This document shows, one piece after another, positions 8,282-16,053 of a stretch of 46,459 bases of DNA. The position numbers and the translations under genes are program-made. The DNA comes from Variovorax sp. KK3. GTDB taxonomy: Bacteria > Pseudomonadota > Gammaproteobacteria > Burkholderiales > Burkholderiaceae_C. Positions within the stretch are counted from its first letter, which is position 1, and each line of letters starts with the position of its first letter. Location of the stretch: positions 1-46,459 of the forward strand of contig NZ_LYVO01000057.1 of NCBI RefSeq assembly GCF_001984055.1, written 5' to 3'. Under the pieces are notes generated by a model, which saw nothing but the letters and a program-made list of their open reading frames with translations, did no database searches and was not told where the DNA came from.

Positions 8282-8616
8282 TGGTGCACCGTCTCAGGAG
8301 GTATCAAGCGTGCAGCGCCGTCTTGCTCCGCGCCGTTCTTCAAATTGACCGCCTCTTCCGCATCGATGGCTGCGTCGAGCACTTCCCGTGCCGCAGCGAT
8401 GAGCGCGAGGCGATCGTCGTCGCTGCTGTACACATGCATCGGCAAAGCGCGCATGAGGTTCAGCAGTCCTTGCAGACAGATGATCTGGGCGGCTCCCTCA
8501 GTGGCGCGCAATCGCTTGAGGAGCGATTCCACCTGCATTCGAGAAGGATATTCGCTGGCGATCATTTCCAGGACGAGGCGCAGCAATGCCGTCGTGTCGA
8601 ATGGACCATCGTTCAT
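8278..8616 (-). CDS. tyeA: TyeA-like T3SS gatekeeper partner
   Basis: A 112-aa helical protein (TyeA is about 92 aa) encoded immediately after the yopN-like gene with an ATGA overlap. Residues 7-60 (LLRLVLEMIASEYPSRMQVE) resemble the TyeA helices that bind the C-terminal region of YopN to plug secretion until host contact. The extra C-terminal tail (after about residue 92) is polar and of unknown use. Some bacteria carry YopN and TyeA as one fused protein; here they are separate. Assignment by helix pattern, length and order yopN-tyeA-sycN. Confidence 0.75.
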   Translation of the reverse strand: MNDGPFDTTALLRLVLEMIASEYPSRMQVESLLKRLRATEGAAQIICLQGLLNLMRALPMHVYSSDDDRLALIAAAREVLDAAIDAEEAVNLKNGAEQDGAARLIPPETVHQ

Positions 8617-9869
8617 GACAGCGAAGGCGCTTGGCCATGAACCCGCATCTGGCGATTCAGGGAGTCATGCAGTTTCTGCACGGCCTCCAGAACCGTGTTG
8701 AAGGCGGTGAAATTGCTGAACCGCCAGTTGAGAACCCGCAAATGCTCCTTGCTGCAGGAACTGACCGGCGCGCGGTAATCCGCGCCCAGGGCTTCGCCGA
8801 GTGTGCTCAATACGAAGCGCATCGAACCAATGGGAAACTTCTCTATCAGGCTCAGCAACTGCTTCGCGAAGCCAGGACTTTTGAAGCTCGACAGCGGGCT
8901 GCTCGGATCAGAACTGACGGGTTGTTGGATCAAGCCATCGTAGTAGTCCAGTATCTTGGCAGCGGTCGGCGCCCCCGCCACATCCGCGGCACGAAGAACG
9001 GAGTCACGGGTATTGAGCAGAGAGAAGACAGTGCCGTGATCGGCCGTCTTCAGATCCTGAACCGTGTCGTCGATCTGCTGGCGCAGACGGCGCATCGCTT
9101 CCTCGTTGCCACGTGGCGGGATGCCTTGAGCGCGACGCAAACGATCGGCCAATAGTTGCTTGCCGCCCCCTGCGCCAAAGCACGACCTCAACTCCGCGTA
9201 AAGTGCATCGGGATCTCTGGGCAACGGCTGGTGGTCGACGCCAAACCTCTCGGGGGGCTCCGGCGCAGCACCATGCGTGACGTCTATCAGCAACCGCGCA
9301 AGCTGGTCGCCGTCGGCTTCACTGAGCTCCTGATAAAGCTCCTCCATGCTCTTGGGCTGACCGCCTTCGCCTTGATCGCCGTAGTTCAGTGGCGTAAGAA
9401 GCGCCAAGGCATCTTCATCACCTTCGACGTAGGCCCCAACCGCGTAGGTTGCGAGCAGGCCTTGCCGCATACGCGCGGGCGAGTGTGCACGCGCCGATGG
9501 CAGCCGGCCGCCGCGAGCCAAGCCAAGTGCAGTAGCGCGGGCTTCTCTTCCGCCGACCACGTTCATCAATGGAGCAATCTGCGCGGTCGGCATCCATGGA
9601 ACACGCCGCTCTGCAACGACCGAGACGCTTGATGAAGACCTGAACGCAGCACCCGGCGCAGCATGAGGAAGCCCGATGTGGCCCGACTGCACAGAGACCG
9701 AAATCGTGCCGGCGGGCATGGTGGCCGCGTGAGCCGGAACCAACGTCAACGGACTCCCCTTGCGCGTTCCATGCATCACCTCACCATGCCCGGACCCACC
9801 CGGCAGCACGGCGCGCGCGTGAGGCGAGATGACGGGGTGTTGAGGAGTGAATCCGTGCGCAGAGTTCAT
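8613..9869 (-). CDS. sctW: T3SS gatekeeper SctW (YopN family) with long N-terminal extension
   Basis: A 418-aa protein, clearly longer than YopN (about 293 aa). The first 130 residues are rich in Ser, Gly, Pro and Ala with little predicted structure (GSGHGEVMHGTRKGSPL), suitable for a secretion signal and chaperone-binding segment. From about residue 133 (MRQGLLATYAVGAYVE) the protein is helical and acidic (PKSMEELYQELSEADGDQLA), matching the YopN/InvE/MxiC-type core. The C-terminal part would dock TyeA. It is the first gene of the leftward T3SS operon and should block translocator and effector release until a signal is received. If translation began at the internal ATG the protein would be close to the usual length, so the start is not certain. 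Confidence 0.8.
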   Translation of the reverse strand: MNSAHGFTPQHPVISPHARAVLPGGSGHGEVMHGTRKGSPLTLVPAHAATMPAGTISVSVQSGHIGLPHAAPGAAFRSSSSVSVVAERRVPWMPTAQIAPLMNVVGGREARATALGLARGGRLPSARAHSPARMRQGLLATYAVGAYVEGDEDALALLTPLNYGDQGEGGQPKSMEELYQELSEADGDQLARLLIDVTHGAAPEPPERFGVDHQPLPRDPDALYAELRSCFGAGGGKQLLADRLRRAQGIPPRGNEEAMRRLRQQIDDTVQDLKTADHGTVFSLLNTRDSVLRAADVAGAPTAAKILDYYDGLIQQPVSSDPSSPLSSFKSPGFAKQLLSLIEKFPIGSMRFVLSTLGEALGADYRAPVSSCSKEHLRVLNWRFSNFTAFNTVLEAVQKLHDSLNRQMRVHGQAPSLS

Positions 9870-10017
9870 GGCAAGTTGAGACCTCTTGATCCGCTCCTGA
9901 GTAACCGGCTCCGCGAGAACGTTCCATGGACCGCAGCGGAGCCCGCCAATGGAACCGTTGGTTTGGCTTTGTTACTGAGAACACAATTCAACCAGCCGGC
10001 TCGCCCGCAACGCCACC
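9870..10017. promoter_or_regulatory. Divergent T3SS control region with two interleaved inverted repeats
   Basis: This 148-bp gap separates the start codons of the two divergent T3SS operons and must hold both promoters. It contains a perfect 8-bp inverted repeat (GGCTCCGC at 9907-9914, GCGGAGCC at 9936-9943) and an imperfect one (AACGTTCCATGG at 9918-9929, CCAATGGAACCGTT at 9946-9959). The arms interleave, an arrangement expected of operator sites on alternate helix faces. No TTCG-N16-TTCG hrpII box and no ExsA-type A-rich box with TTGAC were seen. Regulatory function is inference. Confidence 0.5.
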
Positions 10018-10326
10018 ATGAGCGCCGATCCACAACGTGCACACGCCCAGCGCGTGGTCGAGGAATCCAGACGCCTGATCAGCGAGATCGAGAAAACGTT
10101 GAAAGAAGGCGAGCGCATCCTCGCTGAGCGCGGCCTGCACAAGGCGGATGTAGAGCGGTACATCGCCATGCTTCCCCCTGCCGAACGGGAGCGCATTCAC
10201 CAACACGTGGACGGCGAGCTGGCGAAACTGGCCGAGTCGCACAAGGTCGCGATGGCACACGCCAGCTACAAAAGTTTTGATGCCGACGCCCCTAAGGCGA
10301 CACGCCTGTTTCGCAGACTCGTCTGA
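10018..10326 (+). CDS. LcrG/PcrG-like small T3SS protein (tip chaperone candidate)
   Basis: A 102-aa, strongly helical, charged protein that opens the rightward T3SS operon. LcrG/PcrG (about 95 aa) sits ahead of the tip and translocator genes in Ysc systems, binds the tip protein LcrV in the cytoplasm and helps block premature secretion. The segment GLHKADVERYIAMLPPAERE resembles in pattern the LcrG stretch around its 'GLtpeav...f.grs.eei.paer' region, and the C-terminus is basic. Similarity is judged by eye from memory and is weak. It could instead be a chaperone for one of the two unrecognised proteins that follow. No strong Shine-Dalgarno precedes the ATG. Confidence 0.45.
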   Translation: MSADPQRAHAQRVVEESRRLISEIEKTLKEGERILAERGLHKADVERYIAMLPPAERERIHQHVDGELAKLAESHKVAMAHASYKSFDADAPKATRLFRRLV

Positions 10327-10343
10327 GCCCTCAGGAGCTTCAA

Positions 10344-11300
10344 GTGCCAGTCGCCCCCACCTCGTCCCCCATGCCGGCGATCAGCGGCATCTTCGATCAG
10401 TTCACCTTGGAAGCAGACGTGCAGGCTTTGCAGACACGGTTGATGGACGGGTACAGCAACGCGATCTCGTTGCAAGCCCAGTCCGCGCGCAGCCTGGCAT
10501 CGCGGCTGCGCGACCTCGACACCCTTTCCAAGGTGCTGGCGCAGCGCCTTGCTGCGAACGGCAACTCTCCCCAGGTGGCGCTGGGAAAGGACAGCGCCGA
10601 TGCAGCACAAGCACTGAGAGTAATGATCGACGCCGGGCTTGCAACGCCAGATGCACAACTAAAGTACCTGTACATCGTGCAAACGCGGCAGCTCAAGGCC
10701 GACGGGTCGACGACCGAATCCATGAGTGTGAGCTGGTCCGCCACCAAGCTCAGCGACGTATCCGACGAGGAAAAGGCCGCGACACTCCCTGCGTCTGTTT
10801 GGTCGAAAGCAGCGAGCCAAAGTCCGGATGCCTCCGCGCTCTTCGATGGCGGCACCGGTGCTTCCGCACCCTGCACGCGCGTCAGTCAGACGATCCCTGG
10901 CACGCCTGGCGATCAGGTGACCGAAACAACATTCGAGACCTATTGCCTGGAAGCGAACGCGAATCTCGTCGTCTCGAAATCGGACATCGGGCAATGGTGC
11001 TCGAGCCTGGACGCTCAAGCGCATCGCTGCTTGCAAGACTTGCGGACCATTTTGGACGAGGTGCGGGACGACCTGCAGGCCTTTGAAAGAAAGGCAAGCA
11101 CTCAAGCCGATGCAAGCAAGGAAGGACGTCGAGCGGATGATCGACAGGTGGACCTGAAGCGACTGCAGCAGTTCAGCGACGACCTGCTGCGACTGCGACG
11201 TCGCACCGAGGACCTGGAAAGCATTCTCAAAAGCAGTTCCGCCACCACCGCGACAAATGAACGGCAACGCGTCGAATCGAACCTGGAGGACGCACCATGA
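10344..11300 (+). CDS. T3SS-linked hydrophilic coiled-coil protein of unknown function
   Basis: A 318-aa protein not recognised as any family. The start is a GTG with a good Shine-Dalgarno (AGGAG, 6 nt spacing), 17 nt after the previous gene. It has no signal peptide or membrane segment. The first 95 residues are helical (IFDQFTLEADVQALQTRLMD); the middle (about 110-200) is Ser/Thr-rich and includes Cys residues; the C-terminal 100 residues are a charged coiled coil (DLRTILDEVRDDLQAFERKA, RLQQFSDDLLRLRRRTEDLE). It occupies the slot of LcrV in lcrG-lcrV-lcrH operons and is close to LcrV in length, but I see no LcrV sequence signature. Alternatives are a secreted tip or translocon accessory protein, or an effector. 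Its stop overlaps the next start (ATGA), so the two products are probably made in step. Confidence 0.6.
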   Translation: MPVAPTSSPMPAISGIFDQFTLEADVQALQTRLMDGYSNAISLQAQSARSLASRLRDLDTLSKVLAQRLAANGNSPQVALGKDSADAAQALRVMIDAGLATPDAQLKYLYIVQTRQLKADGSTTESMSVSWSATKLSDVSDEEKAATLPASVWSKAASQSPDASALFDGGTGASAPCTRVSQTIPGTPGDQVTETTFETYCLEANANLVVSKSDIGQWCSSLDAQAHRCLQDLRTILDEVRDDLQAFERKASTQADASKEGRRADDRQVDLKRLQQFSDDLLRLRRRTEDLESILKSSSATTATNERQRVESNLEDAP

Positions 11301-12682
11301 CTTACACACTGCCGCTTCAACCTGTCGACAGTTCTTCCGGCAAGCTTCTGAGCGACCTGAATCCAGACGACCCTACTTTCTCGAACGCGAAAGGGATGAT
11401 GCTGACGCTGGGACGCGCGGCCATTGCGGCGGGTCAAACCGCAGACACCGTCAACGCGTACTTGGAAACGACGAGGATCAGCGCGGACCAGATAAATACG
11501 CTGCTGGGCCTCGAGAAGATCTGGGACATCCGCCAGCAGATCATGCAGAACAACTGGCCGACAGACCCCGCGGCCCAGGCGAAGTTGATCCAGGACCTTA
11601 GCGCGGACGCCGCCCTTCCACCGTTGCCGCTTCCGGCAGATCCGGAGAAAGCCGGCGATTCGCCTGGCTTGCTGACCGTGGACACGGCCGTGATCGAACG
11701 TGCGGCCGCCAGCGCGCAACAGATCCTTGACGACCTGCGCGCAGCACAGGCGGCCTCCGATGCCGACCCGACAAAGCTGAAGATGGCACCCATGCCTGCG
11801 CTGGACACCGCTGGCGACGACCGGTTGAGCGTCGCCGTCGACACCTGGATGCGCGCTTTGGGCTTCGACGTCAGAACAGACGCATGGACGACGGCAAACC
11901 TGCCCTCGTTGACGGACCCCTCCAAGCGCGAAGTCATAGCCAAAGACACCTTAATTGCGGGGACGGTGCAATGGCCTCCGGGAGAACAGAAGCGTCTGCT
12001 GACGACACCCAAAGCGGATTTCTACCTTGTCGCGGAGTCTGATGGAACGGTGACCTCTCTCAACTTCACCGGACTCAGCGACACGAGCAAGCCGATGCAG
12101 GCATTGGCGGACGAAGGTTATGACCTGAGCTTTATGCCTGCAAGTTGGCTCACGAGGCTTTATACGCAGACGGGTTACACGTACAAGATGCTTGAGAACG
12201 GTACGACGAAGTACCTTGTTCCCAACAGCGCGGCGCCCGACCTGCCCCCAGGTTACACCGAGCCGCCAGAGGCGGTGCTGCTTGCATTCGGCAGAACAGC
12301 TGCCTCTTACTGGAGCGACGGGTCCACCGTCTACAGCATTCCGCGGAGCGACGGGGTGACGTTCACCAACCCATGGAGAACACCACCCGAAGGTATCAAG
12401 CTCAGCACCGGCGGGAGCTTGAGCGCGGCACTCATTCCTCTCGTCGCCCAAACCGAGGATCGCGCGGTCACCTCGGAGGACGTCGCCAAGTTCACCAGCC
12501 AGGCGCTCGATACATCCATGTCGAGGACAAAGGGTGCGATGTCTCAATGGACTGCCTTAGCCCAATCTCAGCAGGTGATGCTGTCCGAAGCCATCAGCGA
12601 CTACAGCAACGTCATGACCTTCATGACCAACTTGATTCAACGAATCGAACAAACGCTCAGCAGAGTGGCTCAAGCAATCTGA
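11297..12682 (+). CDS. Candidate T3SS needle-tip protein (IpaD/SipD-like C-terminus)
   Basis: A 461-aa soluble protein without signal peptide or membrane helix. The N-terminal third is helical; the central region (about 190-390) is a mixed alpha/beta, Tyr/Trp/Pro-containing domain (DFYLVAESDGTVTSL, GYTYKMLENGTTKYLVP). The C-terminal 60 residues form a long helix ending SEAISDYSNVMTFMTNLIQR, which recalls the terminal coiled-coil helix of IpaD/BipD-type tip proteins (a 'kYSNansvydNLvkvl' pattern). Tip proteins share this design: central globular domain plus a C-terminal helix that caps the needle. Position after an LcrG-like gene and before chaperone and translocator genes supports a tip or translocon role. 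At 461 aa it is larger than IpaD (about 330 aa). The call is inference from remembered patterns. Confidence 0.5.
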   Translation: MTYTLPLQPVDSSSGKLLSDLNPDDPTFSNAKGMMLTLGRAAIAAGQTADTVNAYLETTRISADQINTLLGLEKIWDIRQQIMQNNWPTDPAAQAKLIQDLSADAALPPLPLPADPEKAGDSPGLLTVDTAVIERAAASAQQILDDLRAAQAASDADPTKLKMAPMPALDTAGDDRLSVAVDTWMRALGFDVRTDAWTTANLPSLTDPSKREVIAKDTLIAGTVQWPPGEQKRLLTTPKADFYLVAESDGTVTSLNFTGLSDTSKPMQALADEGYDLSFMPASWLTRLYTQTGYTYKMLENGTTKYLVPNSAAPDLPPGYTEPPEAVLLAFGRTAASYWSDGSTVYSIPRSDGVTFTNPWRTPPEGIKLSTGGSLSAALIPLVAQTEDRAVTSEDVAKFTSQALDTSMSRTKGAMSQWTALAQSQQVMLSEAISDYSNVMTFMTNLIQRIEQTLSRVAQAI

Positions 12683-12697
12683 CTACAGGAGGCAAAA

Positions 12698-13222
12698 ATG
12701 GGTAACGTGAATGTGGCAGTTTCGATTGAAGAGTGGAGGAAATCCAAGCCGGACAACCCAATGCACGCCGTGGCCGCGATGTCGGTCGGCTTGGCCATGC
12801 AGATTGGAGATGTCATGAACCAGCAGAAGGACGAGCTCCAACGCAAGGCAGACAGGATCGAGGCCATCAACCAGTTGTGCGATGAGCTGAGAAGCAAGAT
12901 GCCAAAAGAGACCGCTCTGGAAACGACGGTCAACTTCGGTCCGGACAAAGACCGGATCATTGCGGAAGTATTGTTGTATTGCCCCGAGCTGACGGAAATG
13001 ATGGACAAAGCCCGCAACGGTACCCTCAAGCGCGGCGACCTTGAAAACACGGTGACATCCCTCGGTGGAGCCACGAACAATCTAACCAGCGACTCTCAAG
13101 CTGCACAGGCCGAATCCAGCACGTACAACAACCGCTATGTCGGCGCAATGGAGCAGGCGTCGAACGCCGTGCGTAAACAAGATCAGCTTGGCCAGAATAT
13201 TGCCAGCGGCATGCGTGGCTGA
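12698..13222 (+). CDS. Candidate T3SS filament or tip-extension protein (EspA/Bsp22-like)
   Basis: A 174-aa protein with a strong Shine-Dalgarno (AGGAGG at 12687-12692). It has a two-helix-hairpin design. An Ala/Met-rich N-terminal helix (MHAVAAMSVGLAMQIGDVMN) runs into a charged coiled coil, then a polar middle (about 68-105), then a long Gln/Asn/Ser/Ala-rich C-terminal helix (NNLTSDSQAAQAESSTYNNR) ending QNIASGMRG. This matches the layout of EspA, which polymerises through its terminal helices: GDLENTV...NNLTSDSQ here against GDLQTVK...NNLTTTVN in EspA, as remembered. Bordetella Bsp22, a tip-filament protein, has a similar size and place before an SycD chaperone and translocators. It would be secreted and extend the needle. 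Similarity is judged by eye only. Confidence 0.55.
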   Translation: MGNVNVAVSIEEWRKSKPDNPMHAVAAMSVGLAMQIGDVMNQQKDELQRKADRIEAINQLCDELRSKMPKETALETTVNFGPDKDRIIAEVLLYCPELTEMMDKARNGTLKRGDLENTVTSLGGATNNLTSDSQAAQAESSTYNNRYVGAMEQASNAVRKQDQLGQNIASGMRG

Positions 13223-13227
13223 GACAC

Positions 13228-13770
13228 ATGGCCCGTCGCTCCACTTCCTTGGCGGACTTCCGCCTGGACACATTGCCTCTCACCCCACTTGAACGGGCTT
13301 CTCTAATAACCGTCATGCGCGCTGGCGGCACGATTGCGAGCCTTCGCGGAATCTCGGCGGATCAGCTCGAAGAGTACTACGCCATGGGCTATCTCAGTGC
13401 GACCAATGGTCGACTCGAAGACGCGGAGCGCATCTTCAATTTTGTTGTCATGCACAACCATCTCGATGCGCGTACTCACAAGGCATTGGGGATGGTCCGA
13501 CACCTGCTGGGCGCGCACGCCCTCGCAGCGAACTCATATGTCGCCGCTTCGGTATTGGACGTGATGGATCCGGAGCCTGTCGTTCATCTGGCCGAATGCA
13601 TGCTCGCAATGGATCAGGTCGAGAGCGCGGCACCAACGATCGACCATGCAACACAAAGGCTCGCCAGGAGCCCCAATCAGCAACTGCAGCAGCGCATCGA
13701 ACTCTTGAAGGAGTCGATTGCGAAAAAACGCGCTGCAAACAAAACCGAAACGCACCAAGGAGAAGCCTGA
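13228..13770 (+). CDS. sycD: SycD/LcrH-type class II T3SS chaperone
   Basis: A 180-aa TPR protein (LcrH/SycD about 168 aa). After a short basic N-terminus, three TPR-like units can be traced at about 45-145: YYAMGYLSATNGRLEDAERI, THKALGMVRHLLGAHALAAN and PVVHLAECMLAMDQVESAAP. This is the class II chaperone fold that keeps hydrophobic translocators soluble before export. It directly precedes the YopB-like gene (1-nt gap), the usual lcrH-yopB order. The C-terminus is Lys-rich. A second protein of this type is encoded at 16054-16524, so each translocator may have its own chaperone. Confidence 0.85.
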   Translation: MARRSTSLADFRLDTLPLTPLERASLITVMRAGGTIASLRGISADQLEEYYAMGYLSATNGRLEDAERIFNFVVMHNHLDARTHKALGMVRHLLGAHALAANSYVAASVLDVMDPEPVVHLAECMLAMDQVESAAPTIDHATQRLARSPNQQLQQRIELLKESIAKKRAANKTETHQGEA

Positions 13771-13771
13771 A

Positions 13772-14896
13772 ATGAATGCCGTAGTCAATCCACGACCGGA
13801 CCCGAATGCTCGCCTCGATCATGTTGCAGAGCCCCAGAACCCACGACAGCCGTCGCCGGAGCGTTGGCCAGACGGCATGGTCTATTTACTGCCGCACGAC
13901 ACGGGGGAAGGGAGTCAAGGCCATCCAAGACTTCGAGGGTTTACGCTCCCGAGGCCCAGCAGCTTCTTCAGCATTGAAGAATGGACCAGCAAGGTGGGCG
14001 GCGCCATTGCTCGCATCGAGATCGGCTCGCTTGAAAGCAACAAGCTCACGATCGAGCAACGCAGGGATGCGTACAACGCGCAGGCCTCCGAGCAGCGGAA
14101 ATGCACCGATAAGCAGCGAGCGCAGGAAGCGCAGATTGCCAAGCAACAGTCTGAGGCGGACATGGTGGGGTGGTTGAAGACGATTGGACTCTTTTTTGCG
14201 GCAGGCGCGGCTTACGTATTCTCGGGCCCATTCGGGGGGGCCATCGGGATCGCCTTGACTGTTCTTGCGGTTGCAACGTGCGCCGCTATGTGCGCGGTCA
14301 GCTTCTCTGACAATGTCGCCAAATGCATCGACCCGAAGATCGACATCTCGATCAACGCTCTTATCGACTTCTCCATTCGGAACGATGCCATGTACGCATC
14401 GCTGAGCGACGATAAAAAGAAGCAAACCTCCGCCGACTTGAGCATGTTTGCTATGGCGATCTCATCAGCATTCATGGCGGCCGGGCCCATGTTCAGCGCG
14501 TTCGGCCCGATGGTCCTGTCGGCGCTCAGAGCAGTTGGGTTGCTCGCGAACGGCGCTCGCAGTGCAGCGGGCGCGCTGATGTCAACCGCAGCGAGGGAGG
14601 CGGCAAGGAACTTGACGTTAGCGCAAGGCATTTTCGGCACAGGCGCCACAGTGGTGAGTTCCACCGAAGCAATCACCCAGGCCAACCTAGACCTTCAAGT
14701 TCAGGACGCCCAGTTCATTGCCGATGGATTCAAGAACCACAGCGAGTACCTCGCCAAGGTTCTCAATACCATGACGGAAAGCATCAAATCAGCCGTGAGT
14801 GCCATGACGGACATGACCGTGGCCATGGATGACATGCGCGCAAAGCTGTCGTCGATTTTGGAAGCCAATGGACAACTCCAGCAAGTCTATGCGTGA
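13772..14896 (+). CDS. sctE: T3SS translocator SctE (YopB/IpaB-type pore protein)
   Basis: A 374-aa protein. I chose the ATG at 13772 because a Shine-Dalgarno (AAGGAG) lies 8 nt upstream and the previous gene stops at 13770; a longer in-frame extension would overlap sycD. Two hydrophobic segments separated by a polar loop, about residues 134-176 (GLFFAAGAAYVFSGPFGG) and 225-259 (MFAMAISSAFMAAGPMFSAF), are the signature of the major translocator. A coiled-coil region (about 90-130, Gln/Lys-rich) precedes the first segment, and an amphipathic helix occupies the C-terminus (TMTESIKSAVSAMTDMTVAM). It should insert into the host membrane with the minor translocator encoded downstream, under SycD-type chaperone control. 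It is shorter than YopB or IpaB. Confidence 0.82.
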   Translation: MNAVVNPRPDPNARLDHVAEPQNPRQPSPERWPDGMVYLLPHDTGEGSQGHPRLRGFTLPRPSSFFSIEEWTSKVGGAIARIEIGSLESNKLTIEQRRDAYNAQASEQRKCTDKQRAQEAQIAKQQSEADMVGWLKTIGLFFAAGAAYVFSGPFGGAIGIALTVLAVATCAAMCAVSFSDNVAKCIDPKIDISINALIDFSIRNDAMYASLSDDKKKQTSADLSMFAMAISSAFMAAGPMFSAFGPMVLSALRAVGLLANGARSAAGALMSTAAREAARNLTLAQGIFGTGATVVSSTEAITQANLDLQVQDAQFIADGFKNHSEYLAKVLNTMTESIKSAVSAMTDMTVAMDDMRAKLSSILEANGQLQQVYA

Positions 14897-14955
14897 CCGC
14901 CATACCGCTTCCGACCATCCGTTCCTGATCATCACTCCACATCATTGAGGCACCC

Positions 14956-16044
14956 ATGTCACTTACCGCACTCGAGCGAAACAGTATTCAAGCCGAGATC
15001 AGCTCACTGAATGCCGAAAAGGATCCAGCCAACTTTGCCGCGACCAAGACCGCCTTGTTCGGTGAAATCCAGAGCGAAATTCAGACTGCCGACAACTCGG
15101 CAGACCACGTGTGGCTGCAGTTCATGTTGGCCAGGGTCGACGCCTCGACGTTGGATGACGACGAAGTTGATCCACCGCCTCCGCCAAGCAAGGAAACCAT
15201 GCAAAGCCTCAGCTCGGCGTTTGCATCCTCGGCGCCGGACTTCTACGAGCTGATGGCCGAACTCACCAAGATGCTCCAAGACAATGCAACGCTGCAACGT
15301 CAGTTGAAGTTGGCGGCACAAACCTGGATGCTCGACTTGGCCGGAGCTCAAGAAGCCACCGCCAACAAATCGGCCCAATCGCAGGACGATGCCACCAAGA
15401 CCCAAAGCGGAGTCACGATTGCGATTGCCCTCGTCGGTCTTTTATTTTCTGGGTGGGGTATGGGCACGGCGGCAAAGACGGCCAGCCGGTTCGGTCCGAA
15501 GCAGGCCAAACAAGAAGTAGAGTTGAATGCGTTGCATGCGAAGAAAAACGGTGGGCAACGCGAAATCCAGGAAGCGACCGAGAACATTGCCAACCTCAGA
15601 TCCCAGATCAAGACCCCCCCCGCCGACACTAATCGCAGCAATCTCAAAGACCAGCTTAAGAGCGAGATTTTAAAGCGGAGAAACGCACGGGAGCATGTCG
15701 ATCACCAAGACGCCCTGATCAGGGCCGGAGAGCGCAAGGTGAAGGACGTAGAGGCCAAGTTGCGGAAGAAGACAGACCTCGTCAGTGGATTGAATACCGC
15801 AGGAATGAATGTCTCGCAAGTAGCAAACTCTGTCGGCCCCCTCTCTGCAGCCGAGAAAACTCAACAGGCCGCAGAAGAGACTGCCCTGACCAAATGGATA
15901 GAGACTTATGCGCAGATCGCAAGCTCCTCGGCGGAGACGTATAACGGATTCGTTGCCGATACGACGGGCGCTATCCACGACACGATCGATCAGTTTTCGC
16001 GATACGCGGGCGCGCAGGCGCAGTTGTCGCAGCAAACCGTCTGA
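14956..16044 (+). CDS. Second T3SS translocator candidate (SctB/YopD-like, single TM)
   Basis: A 362-aa protein with one clear hydrophobic segment at about residues 151-172 (SGVTIAIALVGLLFSGWGMG). It is flanked by an Asp/Pro-rich region (DDDEVDPPPPP, about 67-77), helical stretches, and a long Lys/Arg/Glu coiled coil (about 180-275). The C-terminal helix is Ala/Gln-rich (YAQIASSSAETYNGFVADTT). One membrane segment plus coiled coils, placed after the YopB-like gene and before a second SycD-like chaperone gene, fits the minor translocator YopD/IpaC. Sequence similarity to YopD was not evident by eye, so this is a context and topology call. About 60 nt separate it from the previous gene. Confidence 0.6.
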   Translation: MSLTALERNSIQAEISSLNAEKDPANFAATKTALFGEIQSEIQTADNSADHVWLQFMLARVDASTLDDDEVDPPPPPSKETMQSLSSAFASSAPDFYELMAELTKMLQDNATLQRQLKLAAQTWMLDLAGAQEATANKSAQSQDDATKTQSGVTIAIALVGLLFSGWGMGTAAKTASRFGPKQAKQEVELNALHAKKNGGQREIQEATENIANLRSQIKTPPADTNRSNLKDQLKSEILKRRNAREHVDHQDALIRAGERKVKDVEAKLRKKTDLVSGLNTAGMNVSQVANSVGPLSAAEKTQQAAEETALTKWIETYAQIASSSAETYNGFVADTTGAIHDTIDQFSRYAGAQAQLSQQTV

Positions 16045-16053
16045 GTTGTCGCA

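Noticed and set aside
9870..10017. hrpII box (TTCG-N16-TTCG) upstream of the T3SS operons
   Set aside because: I could not find the motif at the required spacing, and the gene content is Ysc-type, not Hrp-type.
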